A stretch of DNA of 64,000 bases from Cyanobacteria bacterium SBLK (GCA_017746715.1 JAGHZQ010000048.1:62001-126000); one strand, 5' to 3'; counted from the stretch's first letter, positions 10,301 to 17,531 are shown. The notes: generated by a model not told the origin, from the sequence alone. A program made the numbers and translations.

Positions 10301-10373
10301 TAATATCGAAGAGCAACCACGCGCCCAAAATCCCAAGGGCTATTTTTCCCAGTAGTTTTATCGGCTCGTTCAT
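7311..10373 (-). CDS. UPF0182 family large integral membrane protein
   Basis: A 1020-residue UPF0182 (COG1615) protein, a family of unknown function common in cyanobacteria and actinobacteria. The first ~410 residues carry about seven hydrophobic spans, at roughly 10-35, 50-70, 130-155, 200-235, 265-290, 315-335 and 390-410, with a proline-rich loop near residues 77-105. The remaining ~600 residues are soluble with conserved-looking blocks such as YTHGYGFTLSPVNKVD, RIYFGELSDTYIMTNT and the acidic C-terminus, probably outside the membrane. Length is normal for the family. Start: ATG at 10371-10373, about 57 bp from the divergent HD gene. Confidence 0.93.
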   Translation of the reverse strand: MNEPIKLLGKIALGILGAWLLFDIIAHFLVEILWFDELDYLAAFFVRFRTQASLCAIASSISLIFLSINLRVVHSLKYPPPSQYRDRIQYPKQKALPPTYPSLKDSILQSRQSTLVKSTAPAIAKPVALSLNWLFLAVPILASVPGLSLIHYGRIALDYWQPDLALAKVTPPLPAPFDLVTIGNILGESIGKGWGIHWQWVVLAGSAIAFLFVGELMAMAMAIVLSLLFGLTLAGNWTRILEFFAATSFNHPDPLYHFDISFYLFRLPLWELLYFWLGGLFLYGWAVCTLIYLLSGDSLSQGKFAGFSREQLRHIDILGGLVMLALVFYHLLAAVKTIYSTRGVTYGASYTDLHVQLPVEIISGAIAAAVASWLFYRGFYRLGRDRKNSKIHHPLTLILLAVYIAVFVSGEMAENIVQRIGVQPNELERETPYIQHNISETRAAFALDRIDAKTFDPQDTLNLQRLQNNRLTIENIRLWDTRPLLEANRQLQEIRLYYRFHDADIDRYTMQIRNLETERKRETQKQQVLISARELDYNRVPQEAKTWVNKHLVYTHGYGFTLSPVNKVDRGGLPAYFVQDIATEEEGGTLRLADEIIEGSIPIGKPRIYFGELSDTYIMTNTKVQELDFPSGQDNAQNIYDGIAGVPLNSLWRRLVFAEYLKDWEMLFTQNFTDETRVLFRRNINRRIRQIAPFLRYDSDPYLVNADTGDEEAQRVGNYLYWIVDAYTTSDRYPYSDPGEREFNYIRNPVKVVIDAYNGTVNFYIADPEDPIIQTWEKILPGFFKPLAEMPESLRQHIRYPTDFFSIQSERLLTYHMKDPKVFYNREDQWQNPQEIYGNELLPVEPYHLIMRLPGENKEEFILLHPYSPRSRPNLIAWLAARSDGDLYGKLLLYQFPKQKLVFGISQIEALINQDPTISQQISLWNTQGSRIIQGNLLIIPIEDSLLYIEPLYLEAEQNKVPTLARVIVIYENKIVMANTLDNAFTELFQSRSQNDTNETIIRSVDEVDERLLEGATPDN

Positions 10374-10430
10374 GGTTGCATCGGAAATTCTTGATTCTAT
10401 AGCAAGGATAGCATTATCGGAGGCGATCGC

Positions 10431-11054
10431 ATGAGGGTCAATTTCGACCGATGGGCAGATTTATTGACGAGATTAGCAGGAAAAACCATTCCGCCTCTAA
10501 CTCCCATTCTTACCGCTTATGGCGAATCCCATCGGCATTATCACAATTTACAGCATCTTGAAGAATGTTTGTCGTTATGCGATCGCTTTGCCGTAAAATC
10601 GGCAGAAATTGAAGCCGCACTCTGGTTTCACGATGTTATTTATCATCCTCGAGAAAGCGATAACGAGATAAAAAGTGCAAATTATGCGTGTCAAATTTTA
10701 GAGCGTGCGGGAGTCGAAAAAAACAAGCAAGAAGCGATCGCCGATTGCATCTTAGCAACCCGTCACGATGTCATACCCGAGAATTTACTGGCAGCAACGG
10801 TTGTGAGTATCGATCTGGCAATTTTGGGGAGCAATTCGGAACGATATCGGGAATACGCTCGAGCTATTCGTTTGGAGTATCATTGGTTGAGCGATCGCCA
10901 ATTTAGGGAAGGTCGCGATCGGGTCTTGCGATCGCTGCTCCAACGCCCGAAAATCTTCCCGATCGAGCCGCTATTTTCGCAATTGGAAGAAATGGCTAGA
11001 ATCAATATTCGCAATGAAATGAACGATTTAATGCAAACGCGATCGCTCGTGTAA
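10431..11054 (+). CDS. HD-domain predicted metal-dependent phosphohydrolase
   Basis: A 207-residue protein of the COG4339-type HD superfamily. Metal-binding pattern: the HRHYHNLQHLEECL helix around residues 26-39, followed by ALWFHDVIYHPRESDNE around 63-79, which contains the His-Asp pair, and a later Asp in SIDLAILG around 126-133. These proteins are predicted phosphohydrolases acting on nucleotides or related compounds; the substrate is unknown. The start ATG directly follows a HIP1 site and no strong Shine-Dalgarno sequence is seen. It lies upstream of hsdM but 67 bp apart, and nothing suggests it belongs to the restriction system. Confidence 0.85.
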   Translation: MRVNFDRWADLLTRLAGKTIPPLTPILTAYGESHRHYHNLQHLEECLSLCDRFAVKSAEIEAALWFHDVIYHPRESDNEIKSANYACQILERAGVEKNKQEAIADCILATRHDVIPENLLAATVVSIDLAILGSNSERYREYARAIRLEYHWLSDRQFREGRDRVLRSLLQRPKIFPIEPLFSQLEEMARINIRNEMNDLMQTRSLV

Positions 11055-11121
11055 GATGGGGAATGCTGAAAATCCGCAATGAATGCAAACCTTTATACCT
11101 CAATAAAAGCGATCGCGTCTG

Positions 11122-12735
11122 ATGTTCGAGCAAACTTTTAAAAATATTGATGATATTCTCCGGAAGGAGGCGGGCTGTACGACAGAACTCGATTACGTCG
11201 AGCAAACGTCATGGCTGTTATTTCTCAAGTATTTGGACGATTTAGAGGAGGAGCGATCGCAAGGGGCGGAGTTGAAGGGGGAAGCATACGCGTTTATTCT
11301 GAAGGAGGCGTATCGGTGGTCGGTTTGGGCGGCTCCCAAGGGTCCTGATGGCAAGTTGGATGAGGATCGGGCATTGACGGGGGAGGATCTGATCGAGTTC
11401 GTCAATGGGGGGTTATTTCCCTATCTGCAAAAGTTCAAGCAAACGGCTGAAAGTCCGAATACGATTGAATATAAAATCGGCGAGATTTTTGGGGAGATTA
11501 AGAGCAAGTTTCAGAGCGGTTACAGCTTGCGGGATGCGTTGGATGAGATAGATGAGTTGCGGTTTCGCTCCCAGAAGGAGAAACACGAACTCTCTCATTT
11601 ATATGAAGCCAAGATCAAGAACATGGGGAACGCCGGACGCAATGGGGGAGAGTATTATACGCCGCGTCCGTTGATTCGCGCCATGATTCGGGTCGTTAAG
11701 CCGGCGATCGGGGAGACGATTTACGATGGAGCCTGCGGATCGGCAGGGTTTCTCTGCGAGTCTTACGATTATTTGCGTCGGGGGGAGTTAACGACGAGAC
11801 AGTTAGAGACGTTGCAGAAACGGACGTTCTACGGGAAGGATAAGAAGAGTTTGGCTTACGTTCTCGGTATTATGAATATGATTTTGCACGGGATCGACGC
11901 GCCTAATATTATTCATACCAATACGCTGACGGAGAATATTAACGATATTCAGGAGAAGGATCGCTTCGATATTATTCTCGCAAATCCGCCGTTTGGGGGG
12001 AAGGAACGCAAGGAGATTAAGAAAAATTTTCCCATTCAAACGGGAGAGACGGCGTTTCTGTTTTTGCAGCATTTTATCAAGATGTTGAAGAAGGGGGGAA
12101 GAGGGGCGATCGTGATTAAGAATACGTTTCTTTCTAATGCGGATAATGCGTCGCGAGCTTTGCGAGAGGAGCTGTTGACGAGTTGCAATTTATATGCGAT
12201 TTTGGACTGTCCGGGGGGGACGTTTATCGGGGCGGGGGTTAAAACGGTGGTACTGTTTTTTGAGAAAGTGGGGCTTCGGCTCCGCTCAGCCCCCTCCGAT
12301 CGCTTAGGATCGTCAGAGCGATCGCTTTCTTCTGATGGCAAAGGTTCGGAGCAGTTGAGTTTGATGCCTTTGGCGACGGAACGAATTTGGTATTATCAAC
12401 TGGATCCGGGGCGAAATTTGGGGAAAACCAATGCGCTGAATGATGAGGATTTAGCGGAGTTTGTGGCGTTTCAAGGGGAGTTTAAGGAGTCGGAGAAATC
12501 TTGGTTTGTGGATGTGGCTGATGTAGATCGAGAAACCTTCGATCTTTCGGTAAAGAATCCCAATGCACCAGAGGAAGAACCGTTACGAAAGCCATCGGAA
12601 ATTATGGCAGAAATTGCGGCTTTGGATGAGGAAAGTGCGGAAATTTTGAGGCTGGTTTCGGCTTCCCTTCGACAAGCTCAGGACAACGCACTCAACCAGC
12701 CGGTCCAAACAACTAGCAGAGGAGATGAGGACTGA
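11122..12735 (+). CDS. hsdM: type I restriction-modification DNA methyltransferase subunit HsdM
   Basis: N6-adenine methyltransferase subunit of a type I restriction-modification complex; it acts with HsdS to protect the host and with HsdR to cut unmodified DNA. Visible: N-terminal HsdM_N helical bundle (residues 1-140), SAM-binding DGACGSAGF around residues 212-220 after YTPRPLIRAMI, and the catalytic NPPFGG around 289-294. Length 537 is normal. Two oddities reflect short palindromic repeats: residues about 383-411 (rich in Ser/Arg, GLRLRSAPSDR) are an in-frame insert, and the C-terminus (RQAQDNALNQPVQTTSRG) is encoded by another repeat. The stop codon overlaps the start of an 18-bp tandem repeat. 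GIY-YIG, hsdS and hsdR follow on the same strand. Confidence 0.95.
   Translation: MFEQTFKNIDDILRKEAGCTTELDYVEQTSWLLFLKYLDDLEEERSQGAELKGEAYAFILKEAYRWSVWAAPKGPDGKLDEDRALTGEDLIEFVNGGLFPYLQKFKQTAESPNTIEYKIGEIFGEIKSKFQSGYSLRDALDEIDELRFRSQKEKHELSHLYEAKIKNMGNAGRNGGEYYTPRPLIRAMIRVVKPAIGETIYDGACGSAGFLCESYDYLRRGELTTRQLETLQKRTFYGKDKKSLAYVLGIMNMILHGIDAPNIIHTNTLTENINDIQEKDRFDIILANPPFGGKERKEIKKNFPIQTGETAFLFLQHFIKMLKKGGRGAIVIKNTFLSNADNASRALREELLTSCNLYAILDCPGGTFIGAGVKTVVLFFEKVGLRLRSAPSDRLGSSERSLSSDGKGSEQLSLMPLATERIWYYQLDPGRNLGKTNALNDEDLAEFVAFQGEFKESEKSWFVDVADVDRETFDLSVKNPNAPEEEPLRKPSEIMAEIAALDEESAEILRLVSASLRQAQDNALNQPVQTTSRGDED
12270..12293 (+). repeat. palindromic repeat inside hsdM
   Basis: GGGGCT at 12270-12275 pairs with AGCCCC at 12288-12293 around a core TTCGG-CTCCGCTC. 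The same core in either orientation recurs at 12819, 13263 and 16011, always within the hsd locus. It adds an in-frame LRLRSAPS-type stretch to HsdM, so it is tolerated as a surface insert. Confidence 0.8.
12651..12699 (+). repeat. inverted-repeat element at the end of hsdM
   Basis: GCTGGTT (12651-12657) and AACCAGC (12693-12699) are exact complements enclosing TTCGACAAGCTCAGGAC-type sequence. It encodes the last residues of HsdM, replacing whatever native C-terminal tail was present. Confidence 0.6.
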
Positions 12736-12813
12736 GGGAGAGATGAGGACTGAGGGAGAGATGAGGACTGAGGGAGAGATGAGGACTGAGGGGGAGATGA
12801 GGGCTGAGGGGGA
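12724..12813 (+). repeat. 18-bp tandem repeat between hsdM and the GIY-YIG gene
   Basis: Five consecutive units of GATGAGGACTGAGGGAGA (the last two with G changes), plus a partial sixth that merges into a palindromic repeat. The first unit supplies the hsdM stop codon (TGA at 12733-12735). In the downstream frame it would read as repeated MRTEGE, which explains an artificially long upstream extension of the GIY-YIG reading frame. Confidence 0.9.
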
Positions 12814-12818
12814 GATGA

Positions 12819-12840
12819 GGGCTGAGCGGAGCCGAAGCCC
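12819..12840 (+). repeat. palindromic repeat copy upstream of the GIY-YIG gene
   Basis: GGGCT (12819-12823) and AGCCC (12836-12840) flank GAGCGGAGCCGA, the reverse orientation of the element in hsdM at 12270. It sits directly at the end of the 18-bp tandem array. Confidence 0.75.
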
Positions 12841-12865
12841 GGTCAATATAGGAGAAACTTTCACT

Positions 12866-13327
12866 ATGCCCTACATGTATATACTTGAATGTTCAGATGG
12901 TTCTTTCTACACGGGAAGTACAACAGATTTACCTCGTCGTTTGTGGCAGCACCAAAATGGTTTGGGTGCAAATCACACCAAAAAACGGTTGCCTGTAAAG
13001 TTGGTTTATGCAGAGCATTACGATCGCGTTGCCGATGCGTTTTATCGCGAGAAACAGGTACAGGGTTGGAGTCGCAAGAAAAAGATCGCTTTGATGAATA
13101 GCGAGTGGAACGAGCTTCATATTCTGGCAGAATGTCAGAATGAATCTCATTATCAAAATGCTGGTTTCGACTTCGCTCAACCAGCCGACTCCTTTTCAAC
13201 CAGTTCGGAGCAAGCAGGGCAAGTGGGGCAACGAGAGACAAACAACTCGGCAGGACAGACGAGAGCTGAGCGAAGCCGAAGCCCGATCGCCAAAACGGAA
13301 TCCCAAGCAATTGATAGGAAGGAATGA
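12866..13327 (+). CDS. GIY-YIG domain protein (UPF0213/YhbQ-like), putative nuclease
   Basis: A 153-residue protein with an N-terminal single GIY-YIG domain: MYIL at residues 4-7 and FYTGST around 13-18 replace the usual GIY/YIG, followed by DLPRRLWQHQ with the conserved arginine. This matches the UPF0213 subfamily of small putative DNA nucleases. Start chosen at ATG 12866 because AGGAGA (12850-12855) lies at good spacing and the upstream frame is only 18-bp repeat. The last ~55 residues are low-complexity and repeat-encoded (FDFAQPADSF, RAERSRSP), so the native protein probably ended near residue 95. Its stop overlaps the hsdS start (ATGA), implying translational coupling. A GIY-YIG gene inside an hsd operon is unusual; a role in restriction is possible but unproven. 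Confidence 0.85.
   Translation: MPYMYILECSDGSFYTGSTTDLPRRLWQHQNGLGANHTKKRLPVKLVYAEHYDRVADAFYREKQVQGWSRKKKIALMNSEWNELHILAECQNESHYQNAGFDFAQPADSFSTSSEQAGQVGQRETNNSAGQTRAERSRSPIAKTESQAIDRKE
13161..13184 (+). repeat. palindromic repeat in the GIY-YIG 3' part
   Basis: CTGGTT and AACCAG flank TCGACTTCGCTC. It belongs to the same family as the element in hsdR at 15763-15812 and encodes the FDFAQPA stretch. Confidence 0.7.
13263..13284 (+). repeat. palindromic repeat copy at the end of the GIY-YIG gene
   Basis: GAGCTGAGCGAAGCCGAAGC differs by few bases from the copy at 12819-12840 and encodes AERSRSP. It lies 40 bp before the hsdS start. Confidence 0.7.
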
Positions 13328-14523
13328 TGATAAACAGCAGAAAGATTCAAACAATAATCCAAAGTTGGAAAAAACAAAGATTAGGTGATATTTCTGTAAT
13401 TAACTATGGCTATACAGCTAAAGCATCTTTTGAAGAAACTGGAGCGAAATTTTTAAGAATTACAGATATTCAAAATGATTCAGTAAACTGGGACAAAGTT
13501 CCGTATTGCTCAATCAAAGATTCGGATTTTGATAAATATAGGCTAATTGATGGTGATATCGTTTTTGCACGTACTGGAGCAACGACAGGAAAAAGTTATT
13601 TAGTGCGTAATCCATTACGGGCTGTAGCGGCATCTTACTTGATTCGACTAAGGTTAAACGATCCTAGTGTTTCTCCGAATTTTATTGCTAAATATTTTCA
13701 AACTTATGAATACTGGAATGCAATATCTTTAGGGATGTCGGGCAGCGCACAAGGCGGATTTAATGCTTCTAAGTTATCAAATTTAGTTGTACCAATCCCA
13801 TCCCTCCGCGAACAAAAGAAAATTGTAGAGATACTAGATGAAGCATTGGAGGGATGCGATCGCGCTATTCGCAACACAGAAAAAAACCTCGCCAACGCCC
13901 GCGAACTCTTTGAAAGTTATTTGAATGGGATATTTACTCAGAAAGGTGATGACTGGGTTGAGAAAAAATTAGAAGATGTTTGTACATTACAGAGGGGTTT
14001 TGATTTACCCAAAAGGTTAAGACAGAAAGGAGTATATCCATTAGTAAGTTCCAGTGGAATTATAGATAGTCATGTAGAAGCGAAAGTCAAAAGACCGGGA
14101 ATAGCAACAGGGCGAAGTGGTAGTATTGGTAATGTTTTCTATATAGATGACGATTTCTGGCCTCTTAATACTGTACTATATGTAAAAGACTTTCATGATA
14201 ACAATGCTGAATTTATATACTATTTTCTGAAGTATTTCGATCTAAGTCAGTATGCTAGTGGAGCAGGTGTTCCTACACTAAATAGAAATCACGTTCATAG
14301 CATAAAAGTGGAAATTCCAAGATTAATAACCGAACAAAAAATAATCGTTAGCTGCTTGAATAACTTAAAAGAAGAAACCCAACACCTCGAAGCCATCTAC
14401 CAGCGCAAACTCTGCACCCTCCAAGAACTCAAACAATCCATCCTGCACCAAGCCTTTACGGGACAGTTGACAGTGGATAATGGACAGTTGAAAACGAGAA
14501 ATCACCAATTAAAAGCAGGCTAA
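13324..14523 (+). CDS. hsdS: type I restriction-modification specificity subunit HsdS
   Basis: DNA-recognition subunit, 399 residues, the usual length. Two target-recognition domains each begin with the typical WKKQRLGDIS and WVEKKLEDVC pattern. Each is followed by a conserved coiled-coil spacer: REQKKIVEILDEALEGCDRAI around residues 159-182, and TEQKIIVSCLNNLKEETQHLEAIYQRKL near 339-375, then LKQSILHQAFTGQL. The two half-sites of the recognised sequence cannot be read from this. Start: ATG 13324 overlaps the preceding stop, with AGGAAGGA just upstream; a second ATG follows directly. The coding sequence is clearly AT-richer and nearly free of HIP1 in both recognition domains compared with hsdM and hsdR, as expected if these domains are exchanged horizontally. 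Confidence 0.94.
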   Translation: MMINSRKIQTIIQSWKKQRLGDISVINYGYTAKASFEETGAKFLRITDIQNDSVNWDKVPYCSIKDSDFDKYRLIDGDIVFARTGATTGKSYLVRNPLRAVAASYLIRLRLNDPSVSPNFIAKYFQTYEYWNAISLGMSGSAQGGFNASKLSNLVVPIPSLREQKKIVEILDEALEGCDRAIRNTEKNLANARELFESYLNGIFTQKGDDWVEKKLEDVCTLQRGFDLPKRLRQKGVYPLVSSSGIIDSHVEAKVKRPGIATGRSGSIGNVFYIDDDFWPLNTVLYVKDFHDNNAEFIYYFLKYFDLSQYASGAGVPTLNRNHVHSIKVEIPRLITEQKIIVSCLNNLKEETQHLEAIYQRKLCTLQELKQSILHQAFTGQLTVDNGQLKTRNHQLKAG

Positions 14524-14530
14524 TATCACT

Positions 14531-14579
14531 ATCAACTATCAACTATCAACTATCAACTATCAACTATCAACTATCAACT
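14531..14579 (+). repeat. heptameric STRR array (ATCAACT)7
   Basis: Seven exact ATCAACT units with an imperfect unit just before, located between hsdS and the four-helix protein. The array ends seven bases before the ATG at 14586. Since 7 is not a multiple of 3 and the unit has no stop codon, the array can be read through in all plus-strand frames. Confidence 0.95.
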
Positions 14580-14585
14580 AAAAAA

Positions 14586-14945
14586 ATGTCCCCACTCAAA
14601 GACAAATCTTTCGCCTTTGCTATCCGAATAGTCAATTTGAATAAATACTTATGCTCAAACAAAAAGGAATATACTTTATCCAAACAATTACTCCGTTCTG
14701 GAACTGCCATCGGCGCACTTGTTCGAGAAGCAGAGCAAGCCGAAAGTAAAGCCGACTTCATTCATAAATTAGCGATCGCCCTCAAAGAAGCCAACGAAAC
14801 AGAATACTGGATTTTGTTGCTTCGCGAAACCGATTATCTGACCACCAAAGAAAGCGAATCAATCCTAAACGACCTAATCGAACTACTCAAACTACTCACC
14901 AGCATCATCAAAACAAGCAAACAAAAAATCAACAAAAAAACCTAA
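14586..14945 (+). CDS. four-helix bundle protein (23S rRNA intervening-sequence family)
   Basis: A 119-residue, all-alpha protein of the TIGR02436/IVS family: KDKSFAFAIRIVNLNKYL, then LLRSGTAIGALVREAEQA, FIHKLAIALKEANETEYWILLL and a C-terminal helix with SILNDLIELLKLL. The family is found in intervening sequences of some 23S rRNAs and as free genes in cyanobacteria; its molecular role is unclear. No Shine-Dalgarno sequence is visible; the leader is the heptameric array followed by AAAAAA. Heptameric arrays lie on both sides, so it looks like an insert between hsdS and hsdR and may be mobile. A contribution to restriction is not supported. Confidence 0.86.
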   Translation: MSPLKDKSFAFAIRIVNLNKYLCSNKKEYTLSKQLLRSGTAIGALVREAEQAESKADFIHKLAIALKEANETEYWILLLRETDYLTTKESESILNDLIELLKLLTSIIKTSKQKINKKT

Positions 14946-14949
14946 CGCC

Positions 14950-15152
14950 GTCAACTATCAACTATCAACTATCAACCATCAACCATCAACCATCAACCAT
15001 CAACCATCAACCATCAACTATCAACCATAAACTATCAACCATAAACTATCAACTATCAACTATCAACTATCAACTATCAACTATCAACTATCAACTATCA
15101 ACTATCAACTATCAACTATCAACTATCAACTATCAACCATCAACTATCAACT
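14950..15152 (+). repeat. heptameric STRR array, 29 units of ATCAACT type
   Basis: Exactly 203 bp, i.e. 29 consecutive 7-bp units: mostly ATCAACT, with blocks of ATCAACC and two ATAAACT variants in the first half. The variants cluster, as expected from slippage and local unit expansion. It fills the whole gap between the four-helix gene and hsdR and ends 6 bases before the hsdR ATG. Confidence 0.97.
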
Positions 15153-15158
15153 AAAAAC

Positions 15159-17531
15159 ATGAATGAGGCTGAAACGAGAGCAGAACTCATCGATCCCGCC
15201 CTACGCGCTGCGGGATGGGGCGTTGTTGAAGGTAGTCGCATCCGCAGAGAAGTCATTGCCCCCGGTCGCATCCTCGGAAACGGCCAGCGATCCAAATCCA
15301 AATATAGCGATTACGTACTGGTTTATCGCAACCAAAAACTCGCCGTCATCGAAGCCAAAAAACGGGATGCCTACTATACCGAAGGCGTACAACAGTCCAA
15401 AGATTACGCCGATCGCCTAGAAATTCGTTTCGCCTACGCCACCAATGGCTTAAAAATCTATCAGATCGACATGGATACCGGAGTCGAGGGGGATATCGCT
15501 GCTTTTCCCACCCCCGACGACCTTTGGGGCATGACCTATCCCGAGGAAAACGAATGGCGCGATCGCTTTGCCGCCGTACCCTTTGAAGATCGAAGCGGCA
15601 CGCGAGAAGCGCGTTACTATCAGCACAACGCCATTAACGCCGTTTTAGAAGCCATTGCCGAGGGGCGCGATCGCATTCTTCTGACCATGGCCACCGGTAC
15701 GGGAAAAACCTTTATTGCGTTCCAAATCGCATGGAAACTCTTCCAAAGTCGATGGAACATCCGGTCTCGACTCCGCTCGACCTCCTCGGGCAGGTTGAGC
15801 GAAGTCGAAACCCGCCCCCGCATTCTCTTCCTCGCTCATCGCAACATCCTCGCAGATCAAGCCTTTCTCAACTTCTCCCCCTTTCCCAGCGATGCCCTCA
15901 TTCGCATCGACCCCGAGGCGATCGCCAAAAGAGGGAAAGTTCCCAAAAATGGCAGCGTTTTCTTTACCATCTTCCAAACCTTCATGGCAGGGGCTTCGAC
16001 TCCCCTGGGGGCTGAGCGGAGCCGAAGCCCCCGAAACCCCAATTTTGGCGACTATCCCCCTAACTTCTTCGACTTGATTATTATCGACGAATGCCACGCG
16101 GGAGGGGCAAACGACGAAAGTAAGTGGCGGAACATTCTCGAATACTTCTCCCCTGCCGTGCAGTTGGGTCTGACCGCCACCCCCCGCCGCGATAATAACG
16201 TCGATACCTACGACTATTTCGGCGAACCCGCTTACACCTACTCCCTCGCAGAAGGCATTGAGGACGGCTATCTGACCCCCTTCAAAGTCAAGCAAATTCA
16301 AACGACCCTAGATGAATACGCCTACAACGAAGAAGACCGCGTTACTGTCGGAACCATCGACGAGGATCGCACCTATACCGAAGCCGACTTCAACCGCATC
16401 ATCGAAATGCTCCCCCGCGAAGTTTATCGCGTCCGGCTGTTTATGAAAGCGATCGACCAAAACGAAAAAACTCTCGTATTCTGTGCCAAACAACCCCACG
16501 CCCTCGCGATCCGAGATATCATCAACCAAGTGAAAACCAGCACCGATCCGAACTATTGCGTCCGCGTCACCTCCGATGACGGCAAAGAAGGAGAACGATT
16601 GCTGCGTGCCTTCCAAGACAACGATAAAACCATCCCTACCATCCTCACCACCTCTCGCAAACTTTCAACGGGAGTGGATGCTCGCAATATCCGCAATATC
16701 GTCCTCCTGCGCCCCATCCACTCCATCATCGAATTCAAACAGATTATCGGTCGAGGAACGCGCCTCTTTGACGGCAAAGATTATTTCACAATTTACGACT
16801 TCGTTCGCGCCTACGAACACTTTAACGATCGCGACTGGGATGGCGAACCCGAAGCCCCCGAGCCCATCGTTCCCAGACCGCGCCCCGCGATTAGAGACGG
16901 CGATCGCCCGATTCCCAATCCCGATCGCCCCGATCCTCCCGAAACAATTCAAATCCAACTCGGGGACGGAAGAGAGCGAGAAATCCGCCACAGCATCCAG
17001 ACCATTTATTGCGCTCCCGACGGTCGCCCCGTTTCCGCGATCGCCTTCGTCGAGGGTCTCTATGGTGAATTGCCCGAATTATTTAAAGATGAAACCGAGT
17101 TGAGAGCCTTGTGGAGTCGTCCCGATACCCGTAAAGCCTTACTCGAGGGACTGGCAGAAAAAGGTTATGGAGACGAGCAGCTAGAAGCCGTCAGCCGCAT
17201 TGCCGACGGGGAAAACAGCGATCTTTTCGACATTCTCCTCTACATTGCCTATGCGAAAAAACCCATGAGCCGCCGAGAGCGGGTCATCAAACATAAAAGT
17301 TTAATTTTTTCCAAATATACCGAAAAACAACAAGAATTTTTAGATTTTGTTCTGGATCAATACATTCGCGAAGGATTCGGGGAACTCGATCGCGCTAAAC
17401 TCCCGCAACTCCTCACTATCAAATACGGCAGTATTAACGATGCCGTTACCGAACTCGGCGAAGTGAGAGAAATTAGTGCCGCCTTTATAGAATTTCAGCA
17501 GTATTTATACGCTAATGGCAAAGCTGCATAG
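15159..17531 (+). CDS. hsdR: type I restriction enzyme motor/nuclease subunit HsdR
   Basis: ATP-dependent translocase and nuclease subunit, 790 residues, of the EcoEI/type IB-like class. The N-terminal HSDR_N nuclease core has Asp51 (SDYVLVY) and Glu65-x-Lys67 (AVIEAKK). The helicase part has Walker A ATGTGKT at 178-184, DECH at 310-313, LTATPRR around 337-343, and IGRGTRLFDG in the second RecA lobe; an EcoEI-type C-terminal domain ends the protein. Two in-frame palindromic inserts (about residues 201-218 and 278-292) lie between motifs and spare the catalytic residues, so activity is plausible. No Shine-Dalgarno sequence is seen; the start follows the 29-unit heptameric array directly, which may let array length modulate expression. 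Confidence 0.95.
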   Translation: MNEAETRAELIDPALRAAGWGVVEGSRIRREVIAPGRILGNGQRSKSKYSDYVLVYRNQKLAVIEAKKRDAYYTEGVQQSKDYADRLEIRFAYATNGLKIYQIDMDTGVEGDIAAFPTPDDLWGMTYPEENEWRDRFAAVPFEDRSGTREARYYQHNAINAVLEAIAEGRDRILLTMATGTGKTFIAFQIAWKLFQSRWNIRSRLRSTSSGRLSEVETRPRILFLAHRNILADQAFLNFSPFPSDALIRIDPEAIAKRGKVPKNGSVFFTIFQTFMAGASTPLGAERSRSPRNPNFGDYPPNFFDLIIIDECHAGGANDESKWRNILEYFSPAVQLGLTATPRRDNNVDTYDYFGEPAYTYSLAEGIEDGYLTPFKVKQIQTTLDEYAYNEEDRVTVGTIDEDRTYTEADFNRIIEMLPREVYRVRLFMKAIDQNEKTLVFCAKQPHALAIRDIINQVKTSTDPNYCVRVTSDDGKEGERLLRAFQDNDKTIPTILTTSRKLSTGVDARNIRNIVLLRPIHSIIEFKQIIGRGTRLFDGKDYFTIYDFVRAYEHFNDRDWDGEPEAPEPIVPRPRPAIRDGDRPIPNPDRPDPPETIQIQLGDGREREIRHSIQTIYCAPDGRPVSAIAFVEGLYGELPELFKDETELRALWSRPDTRKALLEGLAEKGYGDEQLEAVSRIADGENSDLFDILLYIAYAKKPMSRRERVIKHKSLIFSKYTEKQQEFLDFVLDQYIREGFGELDRAKLPQLLTIKYGSINDAVTELGEVREISAAFIEFQQYLYANGKAA
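15763..15812 (+). repeat. palindromic repeat inside hsdR, 21-bp arms
   Basis: The arm 15763-15783 (starts GGTCTCGACTCC) and the arm 15792-15812 (ends AAGTCGAAACC) are reverse complements except for three positions, with an 8-nt loop. It is in frame and encodes RSRLRSTSSGRLSEVETR between Walker A and the next helicase strand. A relative lies in the GIY-YIG gene at 13161. Confidence 0.85.
15990..16031 (+). repeat. second palindromic repeat inside hsdR
   Basis: GGGGCTTCG (15990-15998) pairs with CGAAGCCCC (16023-16031) around a core that includes the GCTGAGCGGAGCCGAAGC copy also found at 12819. It encodes the insert GASTPLGAERSRSP, 20 residues before the DECH box. Confidence 0.85.

Noticed and set aside
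12725..12865. Extended N-terminus (repeated MRTEGE) for the GIY-YIG protein
   Set aside because: It is an 18-bp tandem repeat read in frame; the real start at 12866 has a good ribosome site.
14531..15152. CRISPR-like array
   Set aside because: The unit is 7 bp in direct tandem without spacers and no cas genes are nearby. It is an STRR array.
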